From positions 119,013 through 183,012 of the forward strand of contig NZ_CAIJDE010000058.1 of the NCBI RefSeq assembly GCF_903819335.1: DNA of 64,000 nucleotides. Reading direction: 5' to 3'. The notes beneath the pieces are model-generated. The model ran no database searches and had not been told where the DNA came from. It worked only from the letters and a program-made list of their open reading frames with translations. Both the position numbers and the translations under genes were made by a program. This document shows, in pieces, positions 27,577 to 35,844 of this stretch; positions within the stretch are counted from its first letter, which is position 1; every line of letters starts with the position of its first letter. Source of the DNA: Flavobacterium panici (GTDB taxonomy: Bacteria; Bacteroidota; Bacteroidia; Flavobacteriales; Flavobacteriaceae).

Positions 27577-28011
27577 ATGAAACTAATTACATTATTTCTT
27601 CTATTAAACATACTTCCCATCAACTGGGAACCTGACTTTAATAATGCAAAAAAAACGGCAAAGGAAAAACATGAATTAATCCTATTGAACTTCTCCGGTT
27701 CAGACTGGTGCGGACCTTGTATTGTGACGCGCAAAGACTATTTTGAAAGCCAGGTATTCACAGACATGGCCAACCAGAATTTAGTATTGGTGAATGCTGA
27801 TTTTCCAAGGAAAAAGAAAAATATCGGAACACCCCAGCAGGTCAAACGAAACGAAGATTTAGCCGAAATATACAACAAGGAAGGAAGTTTTCCTCTAACG
27901 CTTCTTTTGGATGCCGATGGAAAAGTACTTAAAACCTGGCATGGAAAACCAGAAATTACTCCTGAACAGTGGACTGCCGAAATAAAAGCGATCTGTGAGA
28001 GCCGAAAATAA
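27577..28011 (+). CDS. Thioredoxin-like protein with CGPC active site
   Basis: 144 residues. N-terminal hydrophobic segment (MKLITLFLLLNILP), then a thioredoxin fold with SDWCGPCIVTRKDYF (Cys about 50 and 53) and a cis-Pro loop SFPLTLLL. Probably a periplasmic disulfide reductase. It heads a run of four or five genes (ApbE, DUF4266, DUF3570) that I have seen together in other Bacteroidota, so it may keep Cys residues of the DUF4266 partner reduced. The next gene starts 17 bases before its stop. Confidence 0.9.
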   Translation: MKLITLFLLLNILPINWEPDFNNAKKTAKEKHELILLNFSGSDWCGPCIVTRKDYFESQVFTDMANQNLVLVNADFPRKKKNIGTPQQVKRNEDLAEIYNKEGSFPLTLLLDADGKVLKTWHGKPEITPEQWTAEIKAICESRK

Positions 28012-28945
28012 CATAATTAAGACCCAAAAATATTCGCAATCCCTAAAACTTATGGGGAACAACTTTACTATAACAGTTGTTGCTGAAAATGAAAAGCTGG
28101 GTAATGAAAATATCGATCTTGCCATTGAAGAAATCAGACGGATTGAGAAACTTTTGACGACCTACAAGGCAGATAGTCAGACCAATTTTATCAATGATAA
28201 TGCAGGTATTAAGCCTGTTAAGGTAGATTTGGAAGTTTTTAATCTTATCGAAAGATCTATCGGAATTTCGAAAATTACACAAGGCGCTTTTGATATTTCT
28301 TATGGAAGTATCGATAAAAGTCTATGGAATTTTGATAAAACAATGACAAGTCTTCCTGATCCTGAGACGGCACTCAAAATGGTACATCTTATTGACTACC
28401 GAAACATAATCCTTGACAGAGAAAATATAACAGTGTTCTTAAAAGAAAAAGGAATGCGAATTGGTTTTGGAGGTATCGGAAAAGGATATGCTGCTGAAAT
28501 GGCAAAACAAATTCTTATAAAACATAATGTGCAGAGCGGCATCATTAATGCCAGCGGAGATCTTTCGGCTTGGGGATTACAGCCTAATGGTAAAAAATGG
28601 ACTATTGGCGTGGCGGATCCCGATGCTCCAAATGCGGCATTTTCGTACATGGAAATCTCTAATAAAGCCGTGGCAACTTCTGGAAACTACGAAAAGTTCG
28701 TGACCATTAACGGGAAAAAATATTCGCATACCATTGACCCAAAAACAGGACTACCAATAACCGGAATAAAAAGCGTGACCATTATCGCATCAAATGCAGA
28801 ATTTGCAGATGCAATGGCTACCCCAATAGCAGTTATGGGTATTAAAGCCGGCTTGTTTTTAATAGATCAGATACCGGATCTGTATTGTATTATAATCGAC
28901 GACAACAATAAAATTTACACTTCTAAAAACATTAACCTGAAATGA
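27995..28945 (+). CDS. apbE: FAD:protein FMN transferase (ApbE)
   Basis: 316 residues from a GTG at 27995; an ATG at 28052 would remove 19 residues. ApbE blocks: LMGNNFTITVVAEN, FDISYGSIDKSLW, IGFGGIGKGYAAEM, GIINASGDLSAWG, VATSGNYEKFV, YSHTIDPKTGLP (the Mg-binding region) and the AFADAMAT-like EFADAMATPIAV. It attaches FMN to a Thr/Ser of a target protein. ApbE enzymes are normally exported, but no signal peptide can be found from either start, which is odd. It overlaps the thioredoxin gene and the DUF4266 gene (4 bases), so it is translated as part of an operon. Confidence 0.94.
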   Translation: MRAENNIIKTQKYSQSLKLMGNNFTITVVAENEKLGNENIDLAIEEIRRIEKLLTTYKADSQTNFINDNAGIKPVKVDLEVFNLIERSIGISKITQGAFDISYGSIDKSLWNFDKTMTSLPDPETALKMVHLIDYRNIILDRENITVFLKEKGMRIGFGGIGKGYAAEMAKQILIKHNVQSGIINASGDLSAWGLQPNGKKWTIGVADPDAPNAAFSYMEISNKAVATSGNYEKFVTINGKKYSHTIDPKTGLPITGIKSVTIIASNAEFADAMATPIAVMGIKAGLFLIDQIPDLYCIIIDDNNKIYTSKNINLK

Positions 28946-29175
28946 AAAAGCCAAAGCAAAAAAATCTCGTGCTCCTCTACAGTATTGCTTTTACAGGTAT
29001 ACTGCTCACCTCCTGCACTTCCGTAAAGGAATACCAGAAAGGGAAAATCAACGATTCTGAAATGGTACTTTCTAATAGAAAAATCGAAAAGACAGAACTT
29101 AGTTTTCAATCCTACCGTGAGGGAGCTTCCGGAGCAAATTCAGGAAAAAGCGGCGGCGGCTGCGGCTGTAACTAA
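28942..29175 (+). CDS. DUF4266 small lipoprotein
   Basis: 77 residues. Lipobox LLTSC (Cys about 25), then TSVKEYQKGKINDSEM, the DUF4266 core, and a Gly/Cys-rich end GKSGGGCGCN. The segment REGASGAN near residue 60 resembles the D-G-x-S-G-A-T flavinylation motif of ApbE targets, but with Asn in the acceptor position. It lies between apbE and the DUF3570 gene. It is the prime candidate target of the ApbE enzyme, although covalent FMN is not shown by the sequence. Confidence 0.9.
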   Translation: MKKPKQKNLVLLYSIAFTGILLTSCTSVKEYQKGKINDSEMVLSNRKIEKTELSFQSYREGASGANSGKSGGGCGCN

Positions 29176-29192
29176 TTTGATTTGATCAAAAA

Positions 29193-30377
29193 ATGAAAAG
29201 AATATTCATAACAGGATTTGCTTTATTGGCACTATTTCAGCTAAGAGCACAAAATGTTCCTACTGATTCTACCAGTTATAAAAGCAAAAAATTAAAACTC
29301 GAAGAGGTAAATCTGGTTTCCAGTTATTATAAACAGGATGGAAACAATTCTGCCGTTACAGGAGGAATTGGTTCTGAGCATCTTACTGATATCGCTAACA
29401 CTATTGATGTTAAACTGGTAAAATATGGTGAAAACGGGATCAAACATACCTTTGATATTGAAGCCGGCATTGACCATTATACTTCTGCTTCATCAGATAT
29501 GATTGATTTGAGTGCGAATTCATCTGCTTCATCTTCAGACAACCGCTTCTACCCTTCATTAACTTATCTGAGAGAAAATGAGGAAAAAGGAAGAACACTT
29601 GGGATTGGCGTTTCATCATCAACTGAGTTTGATTATCAATCTTTTGGAGGAAACATCAGCTTCTCACAAAAAACAAAGGACAGAAACGGAGAATTTACCG
29701 CTAAATTTCAAACCTTTATAGATCAGCTGAAATTAATTGAACCCGTGGAACTTCGTGTACCTGGAAGTGAAGGTTATGACAGCGCTAACAGAAATACTTT
29801 TGCAGGAACTTTAAGTTATTCTCAGGTTGTAAACAAAAACCTGCAGGTAATGCTTGTAGGTGATGTTATCAGACAAAATGGGTATTTAAGTCTTCCTTTT
29901 CACAGGGTTTATTTTGCAGACGGATCTGTTCATCAGGAAAAAATGCCGGATACAAGACTTAAAATTCCACTTGGAATCAGGGCCAGTTATTTTTTTGGGG
30001 ATAATATAATTATTCGTGCATATTACAGATATTATACTGATGACTGGAGTTTAAAAGCTCATACCGCTGATCTTGAAATTCCGGTGAAGTTAACACAGGC
30101 GTTTTCAGTGAGTCCGTTCTACAGATATTATACCCAGACAGGAACGAAATATTTTAAACCTTACGGCGAACATACTGCAGCTGATGAATATTATACCAGC
30201 AACTATGATTTATCTAAGTTTGACAGCAGTTTCTTTGGGATGGGAACGAAATTCACGCCCCTTAATGGCATTTTCGGGCTCAAGCATTGGAATACGTTAG
30301 AGATTCGTTATGGTCATTATACCAGAACTACTAATATGACTTCTGATATTATCAGCATTAACATAAAATATAAATAA
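29193..30377 (+). CDS. DUF3570 outer-membrane beta-barrel protein
   Basis: 394 residues with a signal peptide (FQLRAQ, about 20). The mature part has alternating hydrophobic strands (YYRYYTDDWSLKAHTADLEI, PFYRYYTQTGTKYF) and ends in IISINIKYK, as outer-membrane barrels do. It matches DUF3570, the usual last gene of the thioredoxin/ApbE/DUF4266 cluster, 17 bases after DUF4266. It may hold or expose the DUF4266 lipoprotein in the outer membrane. Its function is unproven. Confidence 0.9.
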   Translation: MKRIFITGFALLALFQLRAQNVPTDSTSYKSKKLKLEEVNLVSSYYKQDGNNSAVTGGIGSEHLTDIANTIDVKLVKYGENGIKHTFDIEAGIDHYTSASSDMIDLSANSSASSSDNRFYPSLTYLRENEEKGRTLGIGVSSSTEFDYQSFGGNISFSQKTKDRNGEFTAKFQTFIDQLKLIEPVELRVPGSEGYDSANRNTFAGTLSYSQVVNKNLQVMLVGDVIRQNGYLSLPFHRVYFADGSVHQEKMPDTRLKIPLGIRASYFFGDNIIIRAYYRYYTDDWSLKAHTADLEIPVKLTQAFSVSPFYRYYTQTGTKYFKPYGEHTAADEYYTSNYDLSKFDSSFFGMGTKFTPLNGIFGLKHWNTLEIRYGHYTRTTNMTSDIISINIKYK

Positions 30378-30466
30378 CACATAATCAAATACTTAAAAAC
30401 ATATAAATTTTTCGGCACGTTTATTGTTTTTACCGAAATATAATTAATGACTTAAAAAGTAAAATC

Positions 30467-30937
30467 ATGAAAACTTTAAAATATTTTTTGATCGGAATTT
30501 TATTCCTTTCATTTAGTTACACTCAGGCTCAGGTATCAGTAAATGTGAATATAGGAACACCTCCTGCATGGGGACCTGCCGGTTATTCAGATGTTCGTTA
30601 TTATTATCTGCCGGATCTTGAAACTTATTATGACGTAAGCACGTCAAATTATGTTTATTTAAATAACGGACAATGGGTTAGAACCAGATCACTGCCTTCA
30701 GCCTATAGAAACTATGATCTTTATAATGAATACAAAGTAGTACTGACTGATTACAGAGGAGACAGACCTTACGACAACTTTAAATCTCACAAAGTAAAAT
30801 ACGGAAAAGGGTATAAAGGAAAACCTCAAAAAACAATAGGACAAAAGCCAGGAAAAGGAAACAATAAAGATAAAAGCCACCATGATAATGGAAACCATAA
30901 TGGAAATGGCAAGGGAAAAGGAAATGGTAAACATTAA
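30467..30937 (+). CDS. Exported hypothetical protein with basic low-complexity tail
   Basis: 156 residues. Signal peptide (YTQAQ, about 22), then VNIGTPPAWGPAGYSDVRYY, YYLPDLETYYDV and NYVYLNNGQWVR, a pattern seen in small secreted flavobacterial proteins of unknown function. The last 45 residues are rich in Lys, Gly, Asn and His (GNHNGNGKGKGNGKH). It follows the DUF3570 gene by 89 bases and is closed by a strong terminator, so it may be a separate unit. The function is unknown. Confidence 0.85.
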   Translation: MKTLKYFLIGILFLSFSYTQAQVSVNVNIGTPPAWGPAGYSDVRYYYLPDLETYYDVSTSNYVYLNNGQWVRTRSLPSAYRNYDLYNEYKVVLTDYRGDRPYDNFKSHKVKYGKGYKGKPQKTIGQKPGKGNNKDKSHHDNGNHNGNGKGKGNGKH

Positions 30938-30940
30938 TTT

Positions 30941-30968
30941 AAAAGAGGCTTTTGGGAGCCTCTTTTTT
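30941..30968 (+). terminator. Rho-independent terminator after 30937
   Basis: AAAAGAGGCT (30941-30950), loop TTTGGG, AGCCTCTTTT (30957-30966), with T following. A perfect 10-bp stem right after the stop codon at 30937. Confidence 0.93.
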
Positions 30969-31328
30969 ATCTTCAAAGAGCAGCCAATACGTCATATTTT
31001 AAAATATAATCCATAAAAGCTTATTCACAGAAGCAAAAAAAATGGTTTACTTCTTTTTTATAAGATGGATTAATGATCTCAGATTATTTATAGTAAACAA
31101 GGTAATTATAAAATTAATTAATAATCGTGTAAATTGTCATTAAATTAATTAATCTAACTTTAACCAATAAGGAATTCATTACTCCTATGCAAAATTAAGT
31201 AAACATTTTTTGGAAGATTATGTTTATGGACAGACCCGTCGAAGCATGCAGCGCCGCTGGCGGGTTCTATTTTTTATAGCTTGTTTCAGAGACATCGTAT
31301 AAGTTCGAAACTGTAGTTAATTAAGTAT
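30969..31328. other. 360-base intergenic region with a GC-rich hairpin
   Basis: Between two convergent genes. It is AT-rich except for a GC-rich element at about 31231-31265 (ACCCG...CGGGT with an inner CAGCG..CGCTG fold) followed by T. Nothing else is evident. Confidence 0.45.
31234..31276 (+). terminator. GC-rich nested hairpin, possible terminator or structured RNA
   Basis: ACCCG (31234-31238) pairs with CGGGT (31261-31265) and CAGC (31249-31252) with GCTG (31256-31259) inside. The outer stem is followed by TCTATTTTTTAT. The high GC content contrasts strongly with the flanks. It could end transcription from the left, or be a remnant of a structured RNA. Confidence 0.4.
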
Positions 31329-32633
31329 TTATGAGAGATTGATTTTGTATTTTTCTTCTACTGGTGATGCTGGCTTTTTAGTTTCGAGATGTCCTATTTG
31401 AAATACTTTTTCAATAAATTCGATACTTTGATCTACTGACGTATTTTCATTTTTTAAATGACTTGCAAAATGGTTTGTTAATTTTTGAATAATTCTGGAA
31501 CTGATTAAATCAATCTGAACATCATCAAAATTGGTTGTTTTCTTTTTTTGAAAAGCAAATTCAGCCGATACAATGTCATTTAGTTTGGATTTTAATGCAT
31601 GAATAGTTGGTGCACATTTACGACCATTTATCCACGTATTAAATTCTAATTTCATATCGTCAATAATAGCTTCTGCAGCAGGAATATGTTGTTTTCTTCT
31701 TTCCAGCGTATCATCAGTAATTTGAGATAAATAATCCAGATGTATTAAAGTTACTCCTGATATTTCTTCTACATTCGTATCTACATTTCTTGGAATGGAT
31801 AAGTCTAAGATTAATAAAGGTTTCTGTAAATTTAGAGATGTTTTGTCAATAGTTGGATTTTGCGCTCCAGTCGCCACAACCAGCACATCTGCCTGCTGTA
31901 ATTCTTCTTGTAAATTGGCATAATCTTTTACAATAACATTCAGTTTTCCAGCCAATAATTCGGCCTTATTTTTTGTTCTGTTTATAAGAGCAATATGACT
32001 GTTTTTAGTATGTTTTACTAAGTTTTCACAAGTATTTCTTCCTATTTTTCCTGTTCCAAATAACAAAATATTTTTATTTCCAATATCTGCTACATTTCGG
32101 ATTATATATTGTACTGATGCAAAAGAAACGGATGTTGCACCAGAAGAAATTTTAGTTTCCGTTTTAACTTTTTTACTCGCTTGAATAACAGTATTTACTA
32201 AACGATCCAGAAATGTATTTACCAAACCTTCCTGTTTACTACGATTAAAAGCGATTTTAATTTGGCTGATAATTTCAAAATCTCCCAAAATCTGACTGTC
32301 TAAACCTGTTCCTACCCGAAACATGTGGTTAACAGCTTCTTCATTTTTATATATATAAGCAACTTCCTGAAATTCTTCTACAGAACCATTGCTGTTTTCG
32401 CAAAGCAATTTGATTAACTCATAAGGATGATGGGCAAAACCATAAATTTCAGTTCTATTACAAGTAGAAGTAACAATCAAAGATTCTATACCTTCTGCTT
32501 TAGCTTGTAATAATAAATCAGATTGTGCTTTAGTGTCTAGACTAAATTTTCCTCTTATAACTGCATCTGCTTTCTTGTAACTTAACCCTAATGCGTAAAA
32601 AGTGGTGGATCTGGACATATTAAAATTTTCCAT
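31329..32633 (-). CDS. hemA: Glutamyl-tRNA reductase
   Basis: 434 residues from the ATG at 32633; an in-frame TTG at 32660 is a weaker start. It catalyses reduction of glutamyl-tRNA to glutamate-1-semialdehyde, the first step of the C5 heme pathway. VTSTCNRTEIYG contains the catalytic Cys (about 58), LDSQILGDFEIISQIKIAF the substrate region and FGTGKIGRNTCENL the NADPH site (GTGKIG). The C-terminal dimerisation domain is present. No other heme gene (hemC, hemD) is adjacent, so it is a stand-alone or second copy. The next genes upstream encode an exported haemoglobin-like lipoprotein and cytochrome-type proteins, which suggests a shared heme theme. Confidence 0.95.
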   Translation of the reverse strand: MENFNMSRSTTFYALGLSYKKADAVIRGKFSLDTKAQSDLLLQAKAEGIESLIVTSTCNRTEIYGFAHHPYELIKLLCENSNGSVEEFQEVAYIYKNEEAVNHMFRVGTGLDSQILGDFEIISQIKIAFNRSKQEGLVNTFLDRLVNTVIQASKKVKTETKISSGATSVSFASVQYIIRNVADIGNKNILLFGTGKIGRNTCENLVKHTKNSHIALINRTKNKAELLAGKLNVIVKDYANLQEELQQADVLVVATGAQNPTIDKTSLNLQKPLLILDLSIPRNVDTNVEEISGVTLIHLDYLSQITDDTLERRKQHIPAAEAIIDDMKLEFNTWINGRKCAPTIHALKSKLNDIVSAEFAFQKKKTTNFDDVQIDLISSRIIQKLTNHFASHLKNENTSVDQSIEFIEKVFQIGHLETKKPASPVEEKYKINLS

Positions 32634-32819
32634 ATTTATGGGGTTCCTTAAAAAGTTCAAAAATTATTACTTGCTAATTTATACAACAGCGCTAAAAGTG
32701 CTTTTTATATCGCTGTGGAACAAATTGATTCAAACCGGCGATTTTATATAATTTCCTGATATTATAACAATAACAGTTTTTCAAAAATATTTATATATTT
32801 TAAAATGATATTGAAATAT

Positions 32820-32848
32820 AAAACGCTGCCCTTTTCAGACAGCGTTTT
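32820..32848 (-). terminator. Terminator after the haemoglobin-like lipoprotein gene
   Basis: AAAACGCTG (32820-32828) and CAGCGTTTT (32840-32848) form a 9-bp stem with an 11-base loop, directly downstream of the stop at 32859 of the minus-strand gene. Confidence 0.8.
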
Positions 32849-32858
32849 GCTAAGAAAA

Positions 32859-33452
32859 TTATTTTTGAACTATAGGAGTTCTCAATGATTCTAAAACAGC
32901 AACAATGTCTGTATAAAGTTCTGTATTTGAAGCAACACCATTTGCATTTGCTGCAGCTCCAACATATCCTTCAAATTTTGTATAATCTGCACTACTGGAT
33001 TTTGTTCCCATACGAGGATTTTTTGCAGGATCATGAGCAGCAACCATGTTCAAACCGGAATATGTATTTACCGCATTTGTACCACCAGTATTATAAGAAA
33101 AGAAATCAGTCAGATTATCGGACAGTTTAGCAATATTAGTAGACTGAGTAGTTCCAGTTTCTGCTAATAAAGGAGCAAAATGTGCTTGTAAATTCCCCGA
33201 AGCATTAGATTGAATATCAGCAACAATTAATCCAATAGTTGAATTTACCACTTTACGGAAACTCAAACGTCCCTGTTCAATCATTTGACCGGAGTTATCT
33301 GGATCAGAAACCATTTTAGTTCCACCTAAGCGTTCATAGATTGATGCCTTTACAGGAGGTTCTGGGGTTTCGTCATCATTACTGCTGCAGGAAATCATAG
33401 CTGCAGATGCAGCAAGTAATACACTAAGTGTAAGTTTTGAATAAATTTTCAT
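32859..33452 (-). CDS. Lipoprotein resembling group 1 truncated haemoglobin
   Basis: 197 residues. Lipobox AMISC (Cys about 22) and an acidic/Pro linker. SIYERLGGTKMVSD (about 38) matches the 'YERLGG' start of group 1 truncated haemoglobins, but the middle (NLTDFFSYNTGGTNAVNTYSG) and the AAHDPAKNPRMGTKSS block fit only loosely. The proximal His is plausibly in AAHDPAKN. It is the last gene of a four-gene minus-strand unit with a membrane protein, a DUF5777 barrel and an OB-fold protein. A heme-binding role at the envelope is inferred and not certain. Confidence 0.75.
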   Translation of the reverse strand: MKIYSKLTLSVLLAASAAMISCSSNDDETPEPPVKASIYERLGGTKMVSDPDNSGQMIEQGRLSFRKVVNSTIGLIVADIQSNASGNLQAHFAPLLAETGTTQSTNIAKLSDNLTDFFSYNTGGTNAVNTYSGLNMVAAHDPAKNPRMGTKSSSADYTKFEGYVGAAANANGVASNTELYTDIVAVLESLRTPIVQK

Positions 33453-33471
33453 AAATTAAGGTATTAAAGGG

Positions 33472-33906
33472 TTAATTAAAAAAACGGTTTATTTTTTGAG
33501 ATAATTTATAGCTCAAACTATTTTGATCCATTGGGCAGACTTCTTTGTTTGCTAAATTTGCCGGTAAAATATAACGCTTAGCATCATAGTTTCTTTTAGA
33601 CATCAACTCATTGAAAACTTTCTCTGAATTTGTAATTTTATTATTGTGGAAATACACCACAACATTTCTTTTAACGATAATAGAGTCAGATGTCAGACCT
33701 TTTATACTTCTTAAGTCGGCACAGATTTGTCTGGCTTGAAGAGAATCGATATCTGATTTAAAATCGATTCTGCTTACCTGAAGATTTGGGGTATCATAAA
33801 CAGGTGGTTTTGCTGTTATAATATGAAAAAGTAAAATGGCGATAAATAACCCAAATATTCCGATCAGTATAAAAAGTCCTTTTTTGATTATTTTATTAGT
33901 TTTCAT
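33472..33906 (-). CDS. Membrane-anchored hypothetical protein with a HMA-like fold
   Basis: 144 residues. One N-terminal membrane helix (LFILIGIFGLFIAILLFHII, about 11-30), then a soluble part with LQVSRIDFKSDIDSLQARQI and VKRNVVVYFHNNKITNSEKV. The beta-alpha-beta-beta-alpha-beta order suggests a heavy-metal-associated fold, but the metal-binding CxxC is absent (QARQIC). Residues 115-144 contain EVCPMDQ and are basic at the end. The gene is 19 bases upstream of the haemoglobin-like lipoprotein gene. The family is not known to me. Confidence 0.8.
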   Translation of the reverse strand: MKTNKIIKKGLFILIGIFGLFIAILLFHIITAKPPVYDTPNLQVSRIDFKSDIDSLQARQICADLRSIKGLTSDSIIVKRNVVVYFHNNKITNSEKVFNELMSKRNYDAKRYILPANLANKEVCPMDQNSLSYKLSQKINRFFN

Positions 33907-34034
33907 AATTTTTATGGTTTTAAAATTATCTACGTTTACTTTATCGTTGCGGTTTTATAAATAATTGCAAATCGATTAATTTAGAATCGTTTTAAATACA
34001 GAAATTACCTAATAATTTAATTATAAAGGAGATA

Positions 34035-34874
34035 CTAGAAAACTCTGGCAAGATTAAATCCAAAAAATATATCTCCTTTTGTCCAGTCGCCAGTAGTTCT
34101 TCCAAGATATCCGGCTTCATCAATTGCTTGTGAACTGGTAAAATGCATCTGAAAAACGTGTCCGCCAGTCTCTAAATCAAAACCTATAGATAGCGGATTT
34201 TTATAAAGTGAATTTGGTGCTCTGTTTAAATGCGCCGCATAATCCATATTTAAAGACCAGCGCTTAGCAAATTTATATCTTCCTCCAAATCCTATAGCAT
34301 ATTGAGTATTGCTTTGATCTACATCTTCAACAAAATTTTGATGAAAGAATGACGGCACAATTTCTAAAGACAGCTTTTCAGAAAATTTTCTGGAAATCAG
34401 CAGCTGTGCAACATAAGTAAGTCTGTCTTTAAATTGAAGTTTCGGATACAGACTTTCTTTTAACGTGTTATTAATAGACAAACTATTAAACCCGGCAATA
34501 GTAACTGGGAAACCATCTTTTATTTGAGGAAACAACATATATTTTGTTGCAAAATCGTAAGCAAATTCACTTCTGGCAGCACTTACGTTGAGTCCATTTG
34601 TTAAACCGTAAATAAATTTTATTTGTGTATTGGCATTATCCAGTCCGTAGAAACCTTCAAAACCATCTTTAATAGAACCAAATCGGTGTGCAACAACAAA
34701 ATACAAATCTCCTTTTGCGGCCAATTTTGTAGACTCAAGATTAACGATTTTTAAGGCTTTGAATGCAGAAGTCACTTTTTCTTTTGCAGAAGGAGTTTCT
34801 ACTCCAGACAATAAATCAGTTTGGGAGAAGGTTAACAGTGGAAATAAAAAAAATAATAGAATAAAGTTTTTCAT
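34035..34874 (-). CDS. DUF5777-type outer-membrane beta-barrel protein
   Basis: 279 residues with a signal peptide (FPLLTFSQ). LYFVVAHRFGSIKDGFEGFY and GLDNANTQIKFIYGLT are typical of the DUF5777 family, and the end TKGDIFFGFNLARVF is a barrel C-terminus. I have seen DUF5777 genes near YceI and cytochrome-c-type genes in flavobacteria, as is the case here. A gap of 128 bases separates it from the next gene of the strand. Function unknown. Confidence 0.87.
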   Translation of the reverse strand: MKNFILLFFLFPLLTFSQTDLLSGVETPSAKEKVTSAFKALKIVNLESTKLAAKGDLYFVVAHRFGSIKDGFEGFYGLDNANTQIKFIYGLTNGLNVSAARSEFAYDFATKYMLFPQIKDGFPVTIAGFNSLSINNTLKESLYPKLQFKDRLTYVAQLLISRKFSEKLSLEIVPSFFHQNFVEDVDQSNTQYAIGFGGRYKFAKRWSLNMDYAAHLNRAPNSLYKNPLSIGFDLETGGHVFQMHFTSSQAIDEAGYLGRTTGDWTKGDIFFGFNLARVF

Positions 34875-34901
34875 GAGGTTAGTTTTAAATTGTTATTTGT
34901 A

Positions 34902-35291
34902 TTAGTGTACAACTGAAGATTGGTCTATTTTAAATTCCTGGAGCAATTCGTCATATCCTAAAAAACGCCCTTTGATCTTGAGGTATTTTCCGGATGTAAT
35001 ATTTTGCGGCAAACGGTTTTTGAATGTCACAAATATTTTTTCGCTCATAACAATTCCATTACTGGCTTTATCAATACTTGTTACTCGTGCAGATAATTCA
35101 ATTGTTTTGTCCTGATATTTGATGTAAGCCAGACTATCGTTTGAAGTAAACTCTCTTTCTAGTTCGTTAACGGTTACAACATAATCGGCAGTTTCTGATT
35201 CTATATTTCTATGCCCTTTGTAGATGTAGAGGTACGCCGAAATTCCGATTATTATAAAAATGGAAATTGTAATTAGTATTTTTTTTTTCAT
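34902..35291 (-). CDS. OB-fold (tRNA_anti-like) membrane-anchored protein
   Basis: 129 residues. N-terminal membrane helix or signal anchor (ILITISIFIIIGISAYLYIY), then an OB-fold: TADYVVTVNELEREFTSND, KTIELSARVTSIDKASNGIV and GKYLKIKGRFLGYDEL. The tRNA_anti-like domain is normally a generic envelope OB-fold in Bacteroidota. It precedes the DUF5777 gene by 27 bases, so both are one transcript. A role in RNA binding is not implied. Confidence 0.85.
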   Translation of the reverse strand: MKKKILITISIFIIIGISAYLYIYKGHRNIESETADYVVTVNELEREFTSNDSLAYIKYQDKTIELSARVTSIDKASNGIVMSEKIFVTFKNRLPQNITSGKYLKIKGRFLGYDELLQEFKIDQSSVVH

Positions 35292-35461
35292 AACTGGTTT
35301 TTAGTATTTCAAATTATCTACGTTAAAAAATACCTATTGGATTTAAAACATTAAATATGCCTCTTGCCAAATCTGTATTATTCTTTTCAACGTATATGAT
35401 TTTGAAATGCCTGATGATTCTTAAAAAAATCATGCATTATTTATAACTAAAAACCAATCTT

Positions 35462-35830
35462 ATGAATTTAAAAACCCTTTTCGCCATCTCATCATTAGCA
35501 TCAATTTTTGTAAGTTGTGCCAACGATGATCCAAGTACTTTAATTGACTCTACACCAATTAATGGTTTGGCAACATACAACCAAAATGTAAAATCTATTA
35601 TTGATAATAACTGTGTTGTATGCCATGCCGCAGTTCCTAAAAATGGCGCGCCAATGTCTTTAGTTACTTATGAACAGGTGAAAAATGCAGTTTTAAACCG
35701 AGGATTGCTTACACGAATTTCTTTAGAAAATGGAGATAGTTCCTTAATGCCGCAAGGCGGACCAAGATTGCCTCAAGCTACTATCGACATTATAAATAAA
35801 TGGAATCAAGATGGATTATTAGAAAAATAA
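35462..35830 (+). CDS. Cytochrome-c-type heme-binding lipoprotein
   Basis: 122 residues. Lipobox FVSC (Cys about 19). One heme-binding CxxCH motif, CVVCH (about 51-55), followed by APMSLVTYEQVKNAV and DSSLMPQGGPRLPQ, in which Met provides the likely second ligand. Probably an electron carrier of the envelope. It is the first gene of a three-gene unit with two YceI genes and divergent from the DUF5777 unit (170-base gap). Confidence 0.92.
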   Translation: MNLKTLFAISSLASIFVSCANDDPSTLIDSTPINGLATYNQNVKSIIDNNCVVCHAAVPKNGAPMSLVTYEQVKNAVLNRGLLTRISLENGDSSLMPQGGPRLPQATIDIINKWNQDGLLEK

Positions 35831-35844
35831 TCTATAACAGCAAC

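Noticed and set aside
32634..32660. TTG start of the glutamyl-tRNA reductase gene at 32660
   Set aside because: The ATG at 32633 gives the expected N-terminus; the extra nine residues are not typical of the family.
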